Notes: generated by a model not told the origin, from the sequence alone. 64,000 bases of DNA from Nostoc sp. NIES-3756 (GCF_001548375.1 NZ_AP017295.1:3320501-3384500); one strand, 5' to 3'. Counted from the stretch's first letter, positions 9,469 to 17,930 are shown. Numbers and translations: made by a program.

Positions 9469-10269
9469 ATGAGCTTAGAACTAAACCTAACGGGTAAAAC
9501 AGCGATAGTTACAGGAGGAAGTGCGGGGATTGGACTGGCGATCGCCAAAGCTCTTTATAGTGAAGGTGTGAATGTAGCGATCGCATCTCGTAACCCAGAG
9601 AGGTTAGAAAATGCCGTTAGTGCTATCCAATCTTTACCCACACCGGGGGCAAAAGTAATTTCCATCAGTGCTGATTTAACTCAAGCAGAGAGTGTTGATC
9701 AAGTTGTATCAACCACTTTGGCGCAGTTTGGGCAGATTGATATCCTGATTAACAACGCAGGTTCAGCTCGTGCTGGCTCATTTTTAGACCTGAGTGATGA
9801 TGTATTTCTAGATGCTTGGAACCTGAAGTTACTTGGCTACATTCGTCTGGTAAAAGCCGTTGTTCCCCATCAAAAAGACCGCCGTGATGGACGCATAGTC
9901 AATATTATCGGTGGTGCTGGACGTACACCCCGCCCCAGCTTTCTTCCTGGTGGTACAACTAACGCCGCCCTCCTCAACTTTACGCGGGGCATTTCTAAAG
10001 AACTAGCCGAGTACAACATTCGCATCAATGCCATATCCCCAGGCGCTACAGCAACCGAACGGGCTGAACGTTTAGCTGAACAAAACGCCCAAGCCCGTGG
10101 CATCACAGTTGAGCAAGCCAAGGCAGAAAGCTTACAAAGCATCCCCCTCAAGAGAATCGCCCAACCAGAAGAAATTGCTGCACTGACATTATTTTTAGTG
10201 TCCGACCTCGCAGCCTCGATTACAGGTGCAGAGATTCTTGTTGATGGCGGAAGTACACCGGGAGTTTAA
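9469..10269 (+). CDS. Short-chain dehydrogenase/reductase family protein without the catalytic Tyr/Lys
   Basis: Rossmann-fold SDR of 266 residues. Cofactor motif TGGSAGIG is at 15-22, NNAG at 95-98 and the C-terminal PEEIAALTLFLVSD/GAEILVDGG pattern is complete, so NAD(P) binding is expected. The active site is not standard: the Ser position is Gly (NIIGGAG, 145-151), and the YxxxK segment reads GGTTN (161-165), losing both Tyr and Lys. It therefore probably is not an ordinary ketoreductase, or works as a non-catalytic or atypical enzyme. A TauD-type dioxygenase follows 169 bp downstream on the same strand and may be cotranscribed. Confidence 0.88.
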   Translation: MSLELNLTGKTAIVTGGSAGIGLAIAKALYSEGVNVAIASRNPERLENAVSAIQSLPTPGAKVISISADLTQAESVDQVVSTTLAQFGQIDILINNAGSARAGSFLDLSDDVFLDAWNLKLLGYIRLVKAVVPHQKDRRDGRIVNIIGGAGRTPRPSFLPGGTTNAALLNFTRGISKELAEYNIRINAISPGATATERAERLAEQNAQARGITVEQAKAESLQSIPLKRIAQPEEIAALTLFLVSDLAASITGAEILVDGGSTPGV

Positions 10270-10359
10270 GAGATGTGGTTCGACTGCGCTCACCAGCCAG
10301 GAGATGAGGGGGATGAGGGAGATAAAAAGACCAGTTAGACACAGCAAGTAAAGATTCTT

Positions 10360-10415
10360 CTGTCTTCCCCTACTCCCCATTCCCTACTCCCCATTCCCCA
10401 CTCCCTATTCCCCAG
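10360..10415. repeat. Pyrimidine-rich tandem repeat (CTACTCCCCATTCCC-like)
   Basis: Two near-perfect 15-bp units followed by degenerate copies in the spacer between the SDR and dioxygenase genes. The preceding purine-rich GGAGATGAGGGGGATGAGGG is the complementary type of repeat that also appears in frame inside the histidine kinase at 38914-38980. Confidence 0.7.
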
Positions 10416-10438
10416 TTCATTTAAGGAGAGATAAAAAA

Positions 10439-11353
10439 ATGAGTTCACAATACTTTGATATCAAACCAATTGCTGGACGTATTGGTGCAAAAATTATTGG
10501 TGTTGATTTGAGTAGCAATCTCAACGACGAAATCATCAGCGATATTCGTAAAGCTTTAGTTCAATACAAAGTCATCTTCTTCAGAGGACAGAACCTTGAT
10601 GCTAAGGGACAAGTAGCTTTTGCGCGTAGGTTCGGTGAAGTGACGACAGCACACCCCACCGTCCCTTCTCTTGCAGATAACCCAGAAGTTCTTGACCTGA
10701 ACTACGGCAAAACTGTGGCGCGTGCGAATAACTGGCACACTGACGTTACTTTTGTAGACTGTCCACCATTGGGTTCCGTGTTACGGGCGCTAGTTATTCC
10801 TCCAGCTGGTGGTGATACTATTTGGGCAAACTCTGTGACAGCATACCAAGATTTACCAACTCATCTGCGTAATCTTGCTGATCAACTCTGGGCAGTACAT
10901 AGCAACGCCTACGACTATGCAGCCGCAGTAGTTGACCTACCAGAAGAAATCAGAGCTTACCGGGCTGTCTTTACTTCAACTGTCTACGAAACCTTACACC
11001 CAGTTGTGCGTGTGCATCCTGAATCTGGGGAACGTGGCTTATTTATCGGTGGTTTTGTCCGCCGGATTCGTGGGTTATCTCAGGATGAGTCCAACGAAAT
11101 TATCAAACTATTGCAAGCTTATGTCACCCGTCCAGAAAATACAGTGCGGTGGCGTTGGCAAGAGGGTGATGTGGCTTTTTGGGATAACAGAGCTACTCAA
11201 CATTATGCGATCGCAGATTACGGCAACCAACCCCGTCACGTCCAGCGTGTGACCATCGTTGGCGATATCCCAGTCGGTATCGATGGTAAGCAGAGTGAAG
11301 CCATTAAGGGAGATTCTTCTGCATATAACCGCCGCGAACCAGCTTTAGTTTAG
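10439..11353 (+). CDS. TauD/TfdA-family Fe(II)/2-oxoglutarate dioxygenase
   Basis: Soluble oxygenase of 304 residues. Iron ligands are H100 and D102 (NNWHTDVTF) and H255 (ATQHYAIADY); the 2-oxoglutarate Arg is R266 or R270 (PRHVQRVTI). IGVDLSS and IFFRGQ in the N-terminal half are typical of TauD relatives. Substrates in the family include taurine, 2,4-D-like acids and alkyl sulfates, so the substrate is open; no sulfonate transporter genes sit next to it, although an orphan NrtB/SsuC-like permease fragment occurs 3.7 kb downstream. A clear AAGGAGAG ribosome site precedes the ATG. Likely paired with the SDR upstream. Confidence 0.92.
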   Translation: MSSQYFDIKPIAGRIGAKIIGVDLSSNLNDEIISDIRKALVQYKVIFFRGQNLDAKGQVAFARRFGEVTTAHPTVPSLADNPEVLDLNYGKTVARANNWHTDVTFVDCPPLGSVLRALVIPPAGGDTIWANSVTAYQDLPTHLRNLADQLWAVHSNAYDYAAAVVDLPEEIRAYRAVFTSTVYETLHPVVRVHPESGERGLFIGGFVRRIRGLSQDESNEIIKLLQAYVTRPENTVRWRWQEGDVAFWDNRATQHYAIADYGNQPRHVQRVTIVGDIPVGIDGKQSEAIKGDSSAYNRREPALV

Positions 11354-11559
11354 AGATTAGGGGCTTGGGAGTGTTGAGTATGAGAGAGTTTGAGTAAGTT
11401 TTCCTCTCTGCTTTCCTACTCCCCAGCCTTAAAATTAATTGACCATCCCTGCAAGCAACAAAGCCAGAGTCATAATGATAATTAGTAATTCGTAGTTAAA
11501 ATTCCAATTACGAGTTATTTTATGTTGGGATAATAATTACGAATTATCAATTACAAGTC

Positions 11560-12513
11560 ATGTTGACAGTTTTATTATCCTCCTTTGTATTGACGTTTCA
11601 TAACGTCACTGTGCGAGTTTTGTTTTCCGAACATCTCGTATTAGGTCTATTTGTATTAGGTGGATACGTAAAACCAGATTTACAAAATTCCTTCCTGTTG
11701 ATGTTTATGCGAATGTTGCTAGTGGTTCCCCTAATGGCATCTCTAGCATTTAAGTTATATCCATCTGCTGGGAAAGAATTTCAAGAGTTGTTTACAAGAG
11801 AACGCTTTGATGTTCTTATCCAAGCGTTTGTTTGTGGGATATTAATGTTTGTCTATATTGCTGCATTGTATGTTGCTATTGGCTTAATTCCCACAGGAGT
11901 TGCATTGACATTATTCTTCACCTATCCCGTGTTTACGGCGCTGCTGGCTTGGAAATTTTTTGGCGATCGCCCTACTTTTTTCCGTTGGTTAGTCATGGGG
12001 ATTATTCTCATCGGTGGTGTTCTGACAATTCCCCAATCCTCTAGTAATTACAGCAACAATAATATTGCGATCGGCACTTTCGCCAGCCTTAGCGCTGGGG
12101 TGGTTTACGCCTTCTATAATGTCATCGCTCAAAAATGTATGGAACGATTTCATCCAGTTCCATTTACTTGGATTAGTTTTGCCTCTACTTTGCTACTTTC
12201 TGGTGTTAGTTTACTACTTTTTTCTCCCGCTAATTTCCAACTTGACTGGACTCCCCTTTGGATTGGCAGTATTTTTTCCGGCGTAATAAGTTTTATTGGA
12301 CACACTTTAAATAATTCAGGGATTCGCATGATTGGCGCAACTAAAGCTTCTATTGTCGGTTCTAGTAGTCCAGCTTTGACAGCGTTAGTTGCATGGGCAA
12401 CGATTAGCGAAAGTTTAAGCCTGATTCAGAGTTTGGGAATTGCTGTTGTCAGCTTGGGAATTGCATTGTTAAGTGGAGAAGGTTTTTTACGCAATCTGAA
12501 AAACCGTAGTTAA
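11560..12513 (+). CDS. EamA/DMT-superfamily transporter
   Basis: A 317-residue membrane protein with about ten hydrophobic helices arranged as two EamA repeats, including ALYVAIGLIPTGVALTLFFTYPVFTALLAW in the first half and SGIRMIGATKASIVGSSSPALTALVAW in the second. Family members export metabolites such as amino acids. The start at 11560 lies only a few bases after an AATTACGA-type repeat and has no obvious ribosome site; the first helix is short, so the true N-terminus could differ. It is 54 bp upstream of the HAD gene and probably cotranscribed with it. Confidence 0.88.
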   Translation: MLTVLLSSFVLTFHNVTVRVLFSEHLVLGLFVLGGYVKPDLQNSFLLMFMRMLLVVPLMASLAFKLYPSAGKEFQELFTRERFDVLIQAFVCGILMFVYIAALYVAIGLIPTGVALTLFFTYPVFTALLAWKFFGDRPTFFRWLVMGIILIGGVLTIPQSSSNYSNNNIAIGTFASLSAGVVYAFYNVIAQKCMERFHPVPFTWISFASTLLLSGVSLLLFSPANFQLDWTPLWIGSIFSGVISFIGHTLNNSGIRMIGATKASIVGSSSPALTALVAWATISESLSLIQSLGIAVVSLGIALLSGEGFLRNLKNRS

Positions 12514-12567
12514 TTATTAACCAGAGACAAAAGATATTTCTTAATTACGAATTACGAATTATAAATT

Positions 12568-13218
12568 ATGCCCATTTCCACTATTTTATTTGATTTAGAT
12601 GGTACTTTGACCGATCCAAAGCTAGGAATTACTCGCTGTCTTCACTATGCGCTTTCAGAGTTAGGTTATAAACCACCGGATGCTGATGAATTATTGTGGT
12701 GTATTGGCCCTCCTATCCAAGAAAGTTTTGCCCAACTACTAAATACTGCTGATCCTACTGTTTTGAAGGAAGCGATCGCACTTTATCGTAGGCGTTATTC
12801 CACAATAGGTTTGTTAGAAAATACTCTCTATCCTCAGATTACCGAAACCCTTAAAGATATTCATATTTCTGGTTATAAAACTTTTGTAGCAACTTCTAAA
12901 CCTTATATTTATGCTAATCAAATTATTGAATATTTTGGCTTATCATCGCTTTTTAATGGTGTTTATGGTAGTGAACTTGATGGTACAAGGAGCGTCAAAG
13001 GTGAGTTAATCAATCATATTTTACTCACAGAAAATCTGGCATCTGCTGATGTGGTGATGGTAGGCGATCGCAAACACGACATGATTGGAGCCAAGCTACA
13101 CAATGTAACTGCGATTGGTGTCACCTATGGTTATGGAACTGAGGAAGAATTAAAGACTCACGGTGCTGATGCGATCGCTCATTCTCCAGCAGAAATTACC
13201 GAGTTAGTTATTAGTTGA
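12568..13218 (+). CDS. HAD-family phosphatase, phosphoglycolate-phosphatase-like
   Basis: A 216-residue hydrolase of the Gph/PGP branch. Motif I FDLDGTLTDP (nucleophile D9, acid D11), motif II Thr/Ser in FVATSKP with the motif III Lys in the same stretch, and motif IV VMVGDRKHDMIGA are intact. The C1 cap helical domain lies between motifs I and II (KLGITRCLHYALSELGY onward). Phosphoglycolate or another small phosphomonoester is likely but not provable. Tandem AATTACGA octamers end 10 bp before the ATG. Confidence 0.9.
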   Translation: MPISTILFDLDGTLTDPKLGITRCLHYALSELGYKPPDADELLWCIGPPIQESFAQLLNTADPTVLKEAIALYRRRYSTIGLLENTLYPQITETLKDIHISGYKTFVATSKPYIYANQIIEYFGLSSLFNGVYGSELDGTRSVKGELINHILLTENLASADVVMVGDRKHDMIGAKLHNVTAIGVTYGYGTEEELKTHGADAIAHSPAEITELVIS

Positions 13219-13382
13219 CAGCTAGGAAAAATAACTATGCAGGTGTCATATTTATCTCAATACTTTTAACCGTAGTGAGGGATATTCACAATATCACCCT
13301 GGAGGGTACTATCTACCTATAGTTCTTAAAAGTTAGTTTAGAGAGAAGAAATGTAAAGTATTGGCACAAGTGATAAAATTAG
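13219..13382. other. Short non-coding stretch before the ATP-grasp remnant
   Basis: No gene seen. Contains weak self-complementary sequence only. Confidence 0.4.
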
Positions 13383-13589
13383 CTGTGTGGTATTGATTTA
13401 TGCCGCACACCGGAGGGTGAATGGTATTGCTTTGAAGTCAATCCTTCCCCTGGTTTTACTTGCTATGAATATGCTACCAATCAACCGATAAGTAGAGCGA
13501 TCGCAAATTTACTCGCATTTGGTACAGTCACGGCAATTACTGAGAACAATGGGAGCAAATCACCAATAATCAGCGTCAACAATACTTAG
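13383..13589 (+). pseudogene. Remnant of an ATP-grasp enzyme C-terminus
   Basis: An open frame with no start codon translates as GIDLCRTPEGEWYCFEVNPS followed by PGFTCYEYATNQPISRAIANLLA. This is the end of an ATP-grasp ligase of the RimK type, including the Mg-binding Glu-x-Asn (EVNPSPGF). The frame is closed by TAG at 13380-13382 on the left and ends at TAG 13587-13589, so only about 67 residues are left and the rest of the gene is gone. The remnant stops 22 bp before the collagen-like gene. Confidence 0.75.
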
Positions 13590-13610
13590 ATACAATCTCG
13601 ATTAATTCCA

Positions 13611-14990
13611 ATGCTCAAAGGTTTGAGAAGTCAACTACCACTACTGTTAACGTTCTGCTTATTCACCAGCTTATTGCCTGCTTCTGGCTCAGTGTTATGT
13701 TCTGCTATTGCCTATGAGAAATACGAGACGGCAGGTAGTAACGGTAGTGATGGACGAAGTGGCAGAAATGGCCGGGATGGTAATAACCAAAATCTATTTG
13801 TTGATGGTTCACCAGTAAATCTTGACCTATCTGGTCAAAATGGTGAAGGTGGTGAAGACGGTGAACGAGGTAACAGACCTTATTGCGGCAACCAACCCAA
13901 TAACCCCAACCATGATATTTATGCACCCAATGGTGGTGCTGGTGGGAATGGTGGTAGGGGTGGAAATGGCGGAAATGGTGGTTTATTGACTGTCTACTAT
14001 ACAAATTTGGCAGACTTACGCAAGATTTTCGTGCGTGCAACCCCTGGAGATGGTGGACGAGGCGGTCGGGGTGGCAATGGTGCATCCGGTTGTAATTGTC
14101 GGCGGCGTAGTTGGGAAATAGAAACCTGTAAAGGAACTCCGGGTAGTACCGACTATAAATGTACAAAGAAACGCTACAGGTGTCACGATGGCAATGATGG
14201 GCGTGATGGTAGCGATGGGGGAGATGGTAAACAAGGAAGTTTAGGAATCCTGAGTATTGTTAATAGTAAGGAACCTTTAGCAGCCGAAACTCCCAACTTA
14301 ACTATAAATTTAGCTGAACTTACAGGTAAAAAGTTGAATCTTTCCAAAAATAAATGGAATGTCCGCCAAGGTGCGACTGCTTTACTTGCCCCAGGTTCTG
14401 TCATTGCTGATGAATATCGAGAATTTGCCCAGCGTTTAGAAGAATCTTTTCAAATAGTTTGGCAAGAGAAACAACCCATCACTAGTTTTGCTAATCAAAC
14501 TTTGACAGTCACTTTAAACGACAATAAACAAGTAGAAGTCAACTTTCCTGAAGATTTGTGGCTTGTAGGTAACACCAGTAGTCAAGATAATTTGACAACA
14601 TTTACTGTGAACAATGCCATTCCTAGAAAAGATGTAACAAGATTAGCAGTAGCAGAATTTGCCGATGCTGGACAAAATCTCAATTTAAAAATAGTTGATT
14701 TAGCAGCAAAATCTGATGCACTGCAAACTCAGTTTCGCGTCAAATTTCGGGCAAGAGATAATTCTGGTGGCTTCTCTGACTACAGAACCGTCTACGACGG
14801 AGATATCCCTGGCGAATTGGTCACGCGCGACTATAACCGTTTTATTCTGGCTTTAGGTAAGCTAAAAATTCCCTCCGAAGCCCTCAGTTCTGGGGTAAAT
14901 GTTGATATAGAAGTAGTTGTCACCCGTTCTCTAGGAAATCGTTCTGCCAAGCAAACAATTAGTTGGCAAGGAGCTATTCGCAGAAGATAA
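13611..14990 (+). CDS. Secreted collagen-like glycine-repeat protein
   Basis: A 459-residue exported protein. After a signal peptide (about 1-34) come collagen-like Gly-x-x runs: NGSDGRSGRNGRDGN, SGQNGEGGEDGERGN, PNGGAGGNGGRGGNGGNGG, GDGGRGGRGGNGASG and HDGNDGRDGSDGGDGKQG. The runs are broken by short globular spacers, one with a cluster of cysteines (GCNCRRR, ETCKG, YKCTKKRYRCHD) that may form disulfides. Residues about 215-459 form a non-repetitive domain I do not recognise, rich in beta-strand patterns. The Gly-x-x parts lack the regular Pro content of animal collagen. Extracellular matrix or sheath role is a guess. ORFs on the opposite strand here are artefacts of the repeats. Confidence 0.8.
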   Translation: MLKGLRSQLPLLLTFCLFTSLLPASGSVLCSAIAYEKYETAGSNGSDGRSGRNGRDGNNQNLFVDGSPVNLDLSGQNGEGGEDGERGNRPYCGNQPNNPNHDIYAPNGGAGGNGGRGGNGGNGGLLTVYYTNLADLRKIFVRATPGDGGRGGRGGNGASGCNCRRRSWEIETCKGTPGSTDYKCTKKRYRCHDGNDGRDGSDGGDGKQGSLGILSIVNSKEPLAAETPNLTINLAELTGKKLNLSKNKWNVRQGATALLAPGSVIADEYREFAQRLEESFQIVWQEKQPITSFANQTLTVTLNDNKQVEVNFPEDLWLVGNTSSQDNLTTFTVNNAIPRKDVTRLAVAEFADAGQNLNLKIVDLAAKSDALQTQFRVKFRARDNSGGFSDYRTVYDGDIPGELVTRDYNRFILALGKLKIPSEALSSGVNVDIEVVVTRSLGNRSAKQTISWQGAIRRR

Positions 14991-15022
14991 TTCATAATTA
15001 CGAATTACGAATTACGAATTAT
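14991..15022. repeat. AATTACGA octamer array
   Basis: Four successive AATTACGA-type units lie between the collagen-like gene stop and the permease stop, and the last one touches the permease stop codon. Similar octamers are at 11534-11556, 12541-12564, 47929-47948 and 49747-49772. Confidence 0.75.
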
Positions 15023-15591
15023 GATTGCTTTTTACTATCTGTTACCATCTGAGCTAGAAGATAACCTGTGTAGTCAATAAATTGGTCTAGTAAAAATGCA
15101 ATAATGCCAATGTAAATTATTCCTTCAATTATGTAATTGGTATTACCTGATTTATAATTATTCCACAGTAAACCACCTAGCCCTTTAGAAGCTAGTAACA
15201 TTTCGATAGCAATAACTGTAAACCATGCTACCCAAATCCCAACTTTCAACGCATGAGTTGTATGGAATATAACTGCACGAAAGTTATTATTTTGTCTGCG
15301 GAAATGTTGTATTCCTATGGCAGTATTGATAATAATCGTCCAGAGACTAGCAAAAAAAATTACTACTGATACTGCTGATTCGTTCTCTTGGAAAACTAGA
15401 AGTGTAATAGGTAATAACGCAATAGGGGGTATACTATTTGGTATCTGGAATATCCGCCGCATGAATTGATATACAGTGACATTTATACCTATAAGATATC
15501 CAATGAAACTGCCGAATATTGCGGCTGGGATATAGCCTACAAATAATCTCTGTAGGCTGGTTAAAACATCTAAAAATATACTTTGATCCAT
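15019..15591 (-). CDS. Short orphan ABC transporter permease, NrtB/SsuC type
   Basis: A 190-residue membrane protein matching the C-terminal two thirds of nitrate/sulfonate/taurine permeases (BPD_transp_1). The ATPase-contacting loop EMLLASKGLGGLLW is present, as are SLQRLFVGY and the FQIPNSIPPIALLPITLL helix. Family members are usually 250-290 residues, so roughly the first 60-90 residues are missing. There is no ATPase or binding protein adjacent. It could be a decayed gene that still has an open frame, or a specialised subunit that works with components elsewhere. It is AT-richer than its neighbours. Confidence 0.75.
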   Translation of the reverse strand: MDQSIFLDVLTSLQRLFVGYIPAAIFGSFIGYLIGINVTVYQFMRRIFQIPNSIPPIALLPITLLVFQENESAVSVVIFFASLWTIIINTAIGIQHFRRQNNNFRAVIFHTTHALKVGIWVAWFTVIAIEMLLASKGLGGLLWNNYKSGNTNYIIEGIIYIGIIAFLLDQFIDYTGYLLAQMVTDSKKQS

Positions 15592-15874
15592 GCCTCAGTT
15601 CTTATTTGAAACGTCTAGAAAATACTGTGGCAAGCAAAAAAAGACAAACAGATGGGCAATCAAGATAAATTAAAGAGCTAACTTCAATATATCAGAAAAT
15701 ATAATTTACTTTCAAGAAATAAATAAAATCTGAATATTTTATTTTTTATAAAAAAATATACTAAATTAACATTTATAATCGTATTTTCGTCATTAAATAT
15801 ACATAATTAGTTAAAAATATTATTGGTAATAGATTTTGACCTATTACCAACCCTAAAGATATTGTTAGTAAAAC
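15592..15874. other. AT-rich spacer
   Basis: Very AT-rich, with no ORF, repeat array or RNA that I recognise. Confidence 0.4.
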
Positions 15875-16447
15875 TTATTTTCCTAAATTACGTTTCATTT
15901 GCTCTAATTCATCTTCTGTTTCCCAACGAAGGAACTTTTCTTCTAAGTCATCAAAGCCACTACTAGAACTGGTGGTATTCCACCAACCATTAGTTTCTAT
16001 ACGCTGTTGGGTTTGGGCTTTGGTGCGTGCTGTTTGTGCTTGTGCGGCTTTAGTTTGCACTTCCTGCCGTCTAGCTTGTATCTTACCTAGTAATTCTTTG
16101 GATTGCTGTATGCGTTCTTTTAGCCCTTGCATATGTCCCCAAAGCTGATTACCTTCGCGCAGAAGGGCAGCTTCTCTCTCTTGCGCTGGCCCGACTAAAT
16201 CTTGCCTACCAGCGTTCTTGGCTTTTTCGACGCGGATGTGCCAACGCTGAATTTCTTGCGCTGTGGCGAGAATGTCTTCCTGCGATCGCTTCTCTTGTAA
16301 CTGTAAATCTGCTATCAGTTTTAAAGTATCTTCCTCTTGCTGACGCAGTTGTTCTAACAGCGCCTCCAACTCCAAATGTGGATTATTACGCAAGAACTCC
16401 TCTAAACGGTTTTCTAGAAACCGACTCAAATCATCAAATAAGCCCAC
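15875..16447 (-). CDS. TIGR04376-family coiled-coil protein
   Basis: A 190-residue, cyanobacteria-specific hypothetical protein beginning MGLFDDLSRFLENRLEEFL and continuing with LELEALLEQLRQQEEDTLKL, the pattern of the TIGR04376 family. Residues about 25-145 are nearly continuous charged alpha-helix with heptads, suggesting a coiled coil; the end FLRWETEDELEQMKRNLGK is conserved. No signal peptide or membrane segment. Function unknown; it could be structural or interact with thylakoid or cytoskeletal partners, but nothing here shows that. Confidence 0.82.
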   Translation of the reverse strand: MGLFDDLSRFLENRLEEFLRNNPHLELEALLEQLRQQEEDTLKLIADLQLQEKRSQEDILATAQEIQRWHIRVEKAKNAGRQDLVGPAQEREAALLREGNQLWGHMQGLKERIQQSKELLGKIQARRQEVQTKAAQAQTARTKAQTQQRIETNGWWNTTSSSSGFDDLEEKFLRWETEDELEQMKRNLGK

Positions 16448-16551
16448 TGTCAGAACTCCAGAGGTTAGATGCGTTACTACTATATTGTAGTCTTATCATC
16501 TTTGACGAAAAGCAAATCATATAAATAGTATTTAGATTGTACGCTTTATGT

Positions 16552-16695
16552 GAGATGCGCACGTTGCTGTTAGATACAAAACCAATATCTGTAGTTGGCT
16601 ACAAACCTGACAAAAGCCAAAGTGATTTTACTGGTAGTGCTGATTATGGCTTGTGTGCCAGTCGCAACATGAATTACTTTGGCCACAAGTTAGCC
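16552..16695 (+). pseudogene. Transposase fragment 1 (middle of a DDE transposase, IS982-like)
   Basis: A 48-residue open stretch reads RTLLLDTKPISVVGYK and then SDFTGSADYGLCASRNMNYF followed by GHKLA. This is the first catalytic Asp region (LLLDTKP) of a DDE transposase of the type common in Nostoc (IS982/DDE_Tnp_1_3-like). The homology stops at GHKLA; the following residues are unrelated. The missing continuation, beginning with the second catalytic Asp region, is found in the same orientation at 22154-22237, beyond the pilus locus. Confidence 0.75.
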
Positions 16696-16871
16696 ATTTT
16701 TATAAAAATTTTATGTATTTTGATTGAATTGGTTAAATCACTTAATTTTATCCAGTTATATTAAATATGTATTTTTACTGTAGTCTTTGTATATTTTGAT
16801 AGATAGATTATTAGTTAGAGCGTTGACTCATAAAAGATTGAAACAAGCCCTCTCAGCCAAATAATTTATTA

Positions 16872-17348
16872 ATGCTCTATCGTTTGGCATTAACTTCTAG
16901 CTTGATAATAGCAAGCACCTTAGCTATTGAGCAAGCTGTAGTAGCTCAAAGTGTTGATGTTCCTTTTAATGGAACTGTTCCACTTCAAGCTACTTTTAGT
17001 ACGCCTACCTCTGGTAGTGCAGAACCAACTATTTCCACTACAAGTGGAAGTCCAACAAAATTTGAATCACAGACTCCTGCCATACTCAGCGTACAAACTA
17101 GTACACCTGCCACAATCACAGTTTCACCTCCCCGCTTTGTATCTGGCTCAAGCCCAGACCCGTCTGGGACAAAGTATGTTGGATTTTTAAAATTTGGTTC
17201 GACTAGCGTTAGCAGTAATGTTGGCGGTGGAAGTACAGTTTTACCTCAAGGTAATAACAATTTGGAGATAGGCCTGTTGGTAGAGCGACCGGAAGCATTT
17301 GCGCCGGGAACTTATACCTACATTGTCACCTTAACAGTGACTCCATAA
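16872..17348 (+). CDS. Pilus-like subunit 1 (SCPU-type), cysteine-free
   Basis: A 158-residue secreted protein with a signal peptide cleaved after VVA (mature start QSVDVPFNGTV). It is a paralog of the next gene: same length, same mature start (VDVPF-GTV) and same end (APGTYTYIVTLTVTP). The pattern fits spore-coat-U-type subunits of archaic chaperone-usher pili, with the N-terminal alternating hydrophobic strand as a possible donor strand. Unlike its two neighbours it has no cysteine: the expected pair is replaced by Ala (PLQATFS) and Thr (VQTSTPA). First gene of the locus, with 176 bp between it and the transposase fragment. Confidence 0.72.
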   Translation: MLYRLALTSSLIIASTLAIEQAVVAQSVDVPFNGTVPLQATFSTPTSGSAEPTISTTSGSPTKFESQTPAILSVQTSTPATITVSPPRFVSGSSPDPSGTKYVGFLKFGSTSVSSNVGGGSTVLPQGNNNLEIGLLVERPEAFAPGTYTYIVTLTVTP

Positions 17349-17401
17349 TTGATTTCCCTTTTGAGCAAAAGATTGAGTTAATTATTTTAGGAAATTTTGC
17401 T

Positions 17402-17878
17402 ATGATTCGCCGTTCTTTATTCACAGCTGCTTTGATATTTATGGGTAGCCTTGCTCTTGCTCCCAAGACGATGGCTCAAACTGTTGATGTTCCTTTTACT
17501 GGAACTGTTGGCGGTGCTTGCACCTTTGGTCAAGTAACACCTGGTAGTTTAGCAGTGAATCAGGTGACTAATCCAACAGCGCTAGCTGGTGGGTTTTCTG
17601 GGGGCGCATTTGGTAAGGTATCTGTTACTTGTAATACACCTGCCAGTGTTGTAACATCTCCTGCTGTGCAGACCGGAGGCCCAGCTTTCACGCCAATTAA
17701 CAACACGCCTTTGTCAGCTGTGAGAATAGCTGGTAGTGGTTCCTGGACAGTGGGTAGTCCCTTACAACTGAACCCTGGCATTTCTCTTCCATTAGAGGTG
17801 GATATGTTTGTGGACAAAGGTAGTACTTTAAGTCCTGGTACTTATAACTACAAAGTGACATTAACCATCACACCCTAG
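17402..17878 (+). CDS. Pilus-like subunit 2 (SCPU-type)
   Basis: A 158-residue secreted protein, signal peptide cleaved after TMA (mature QTVDVPFTGTV). It keeps the cysteine pair expected of the fold (GGACTFG and SVTCNTP) and ends SPGTYNYKVTLTITP, an edge-strand pattern typical of spore-coat-U/fimbrial subunits. The internal repeat of hydrophobic alternation fits an incomplete immunoglobulin-like fold that would need the chaperone downstream. A TAGGA ribosome site precedes the ATG. 53 bp after subunit 1. Confidence 0.75.
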   Translation: MIRRSLFTAALIFMGSLALAPKTMAQTVDVPFTGTVGGACTFGQVTPGSLAVNQVTNPTALAGGFSGGAFGKVSVTCNTPASVVTSPAVQTGGPAFTPINNTPLSAVRIAGSGSWTVGSPLQLNPGISLPLEVDMFVDKGSTLSPGTYNYKVTLTITP

Positions 17879-17900
17879 TAGTTTTATACGTTGAGGAATA

Positions 17901-17930
17901 TGTAGAGACGTTATATACAACGTCTCTACA
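17901..17930. repeat. Perfect 12-bp palindrome TGTAGAGACGTT/AACGTCTCTACA
   Basis: Hairpin with a 6-nt loop between subunits 2 and 3. This sequence type is a common dispersed palindrome in Nostoc spacers. It may damp transcription or protect the mRNA end; no long T-run follows, so it is not a clear terminator. Confidence 0.75.

Noticed and set aside
13705..14404. Minus-strand ORFs rich in His/Tyr/Thr
   Set aside because: They are the complement of the Gly-x-x codons of the collagen-like gene; composition is purely a shadow of the repeat.
16836..16844. GATTGAAAC, resembling the 3' end of cyanobacterial CRISPR repeats
   Set aside because: Single occurrence, no second repeat at spacer distance and no cas genes in the window.
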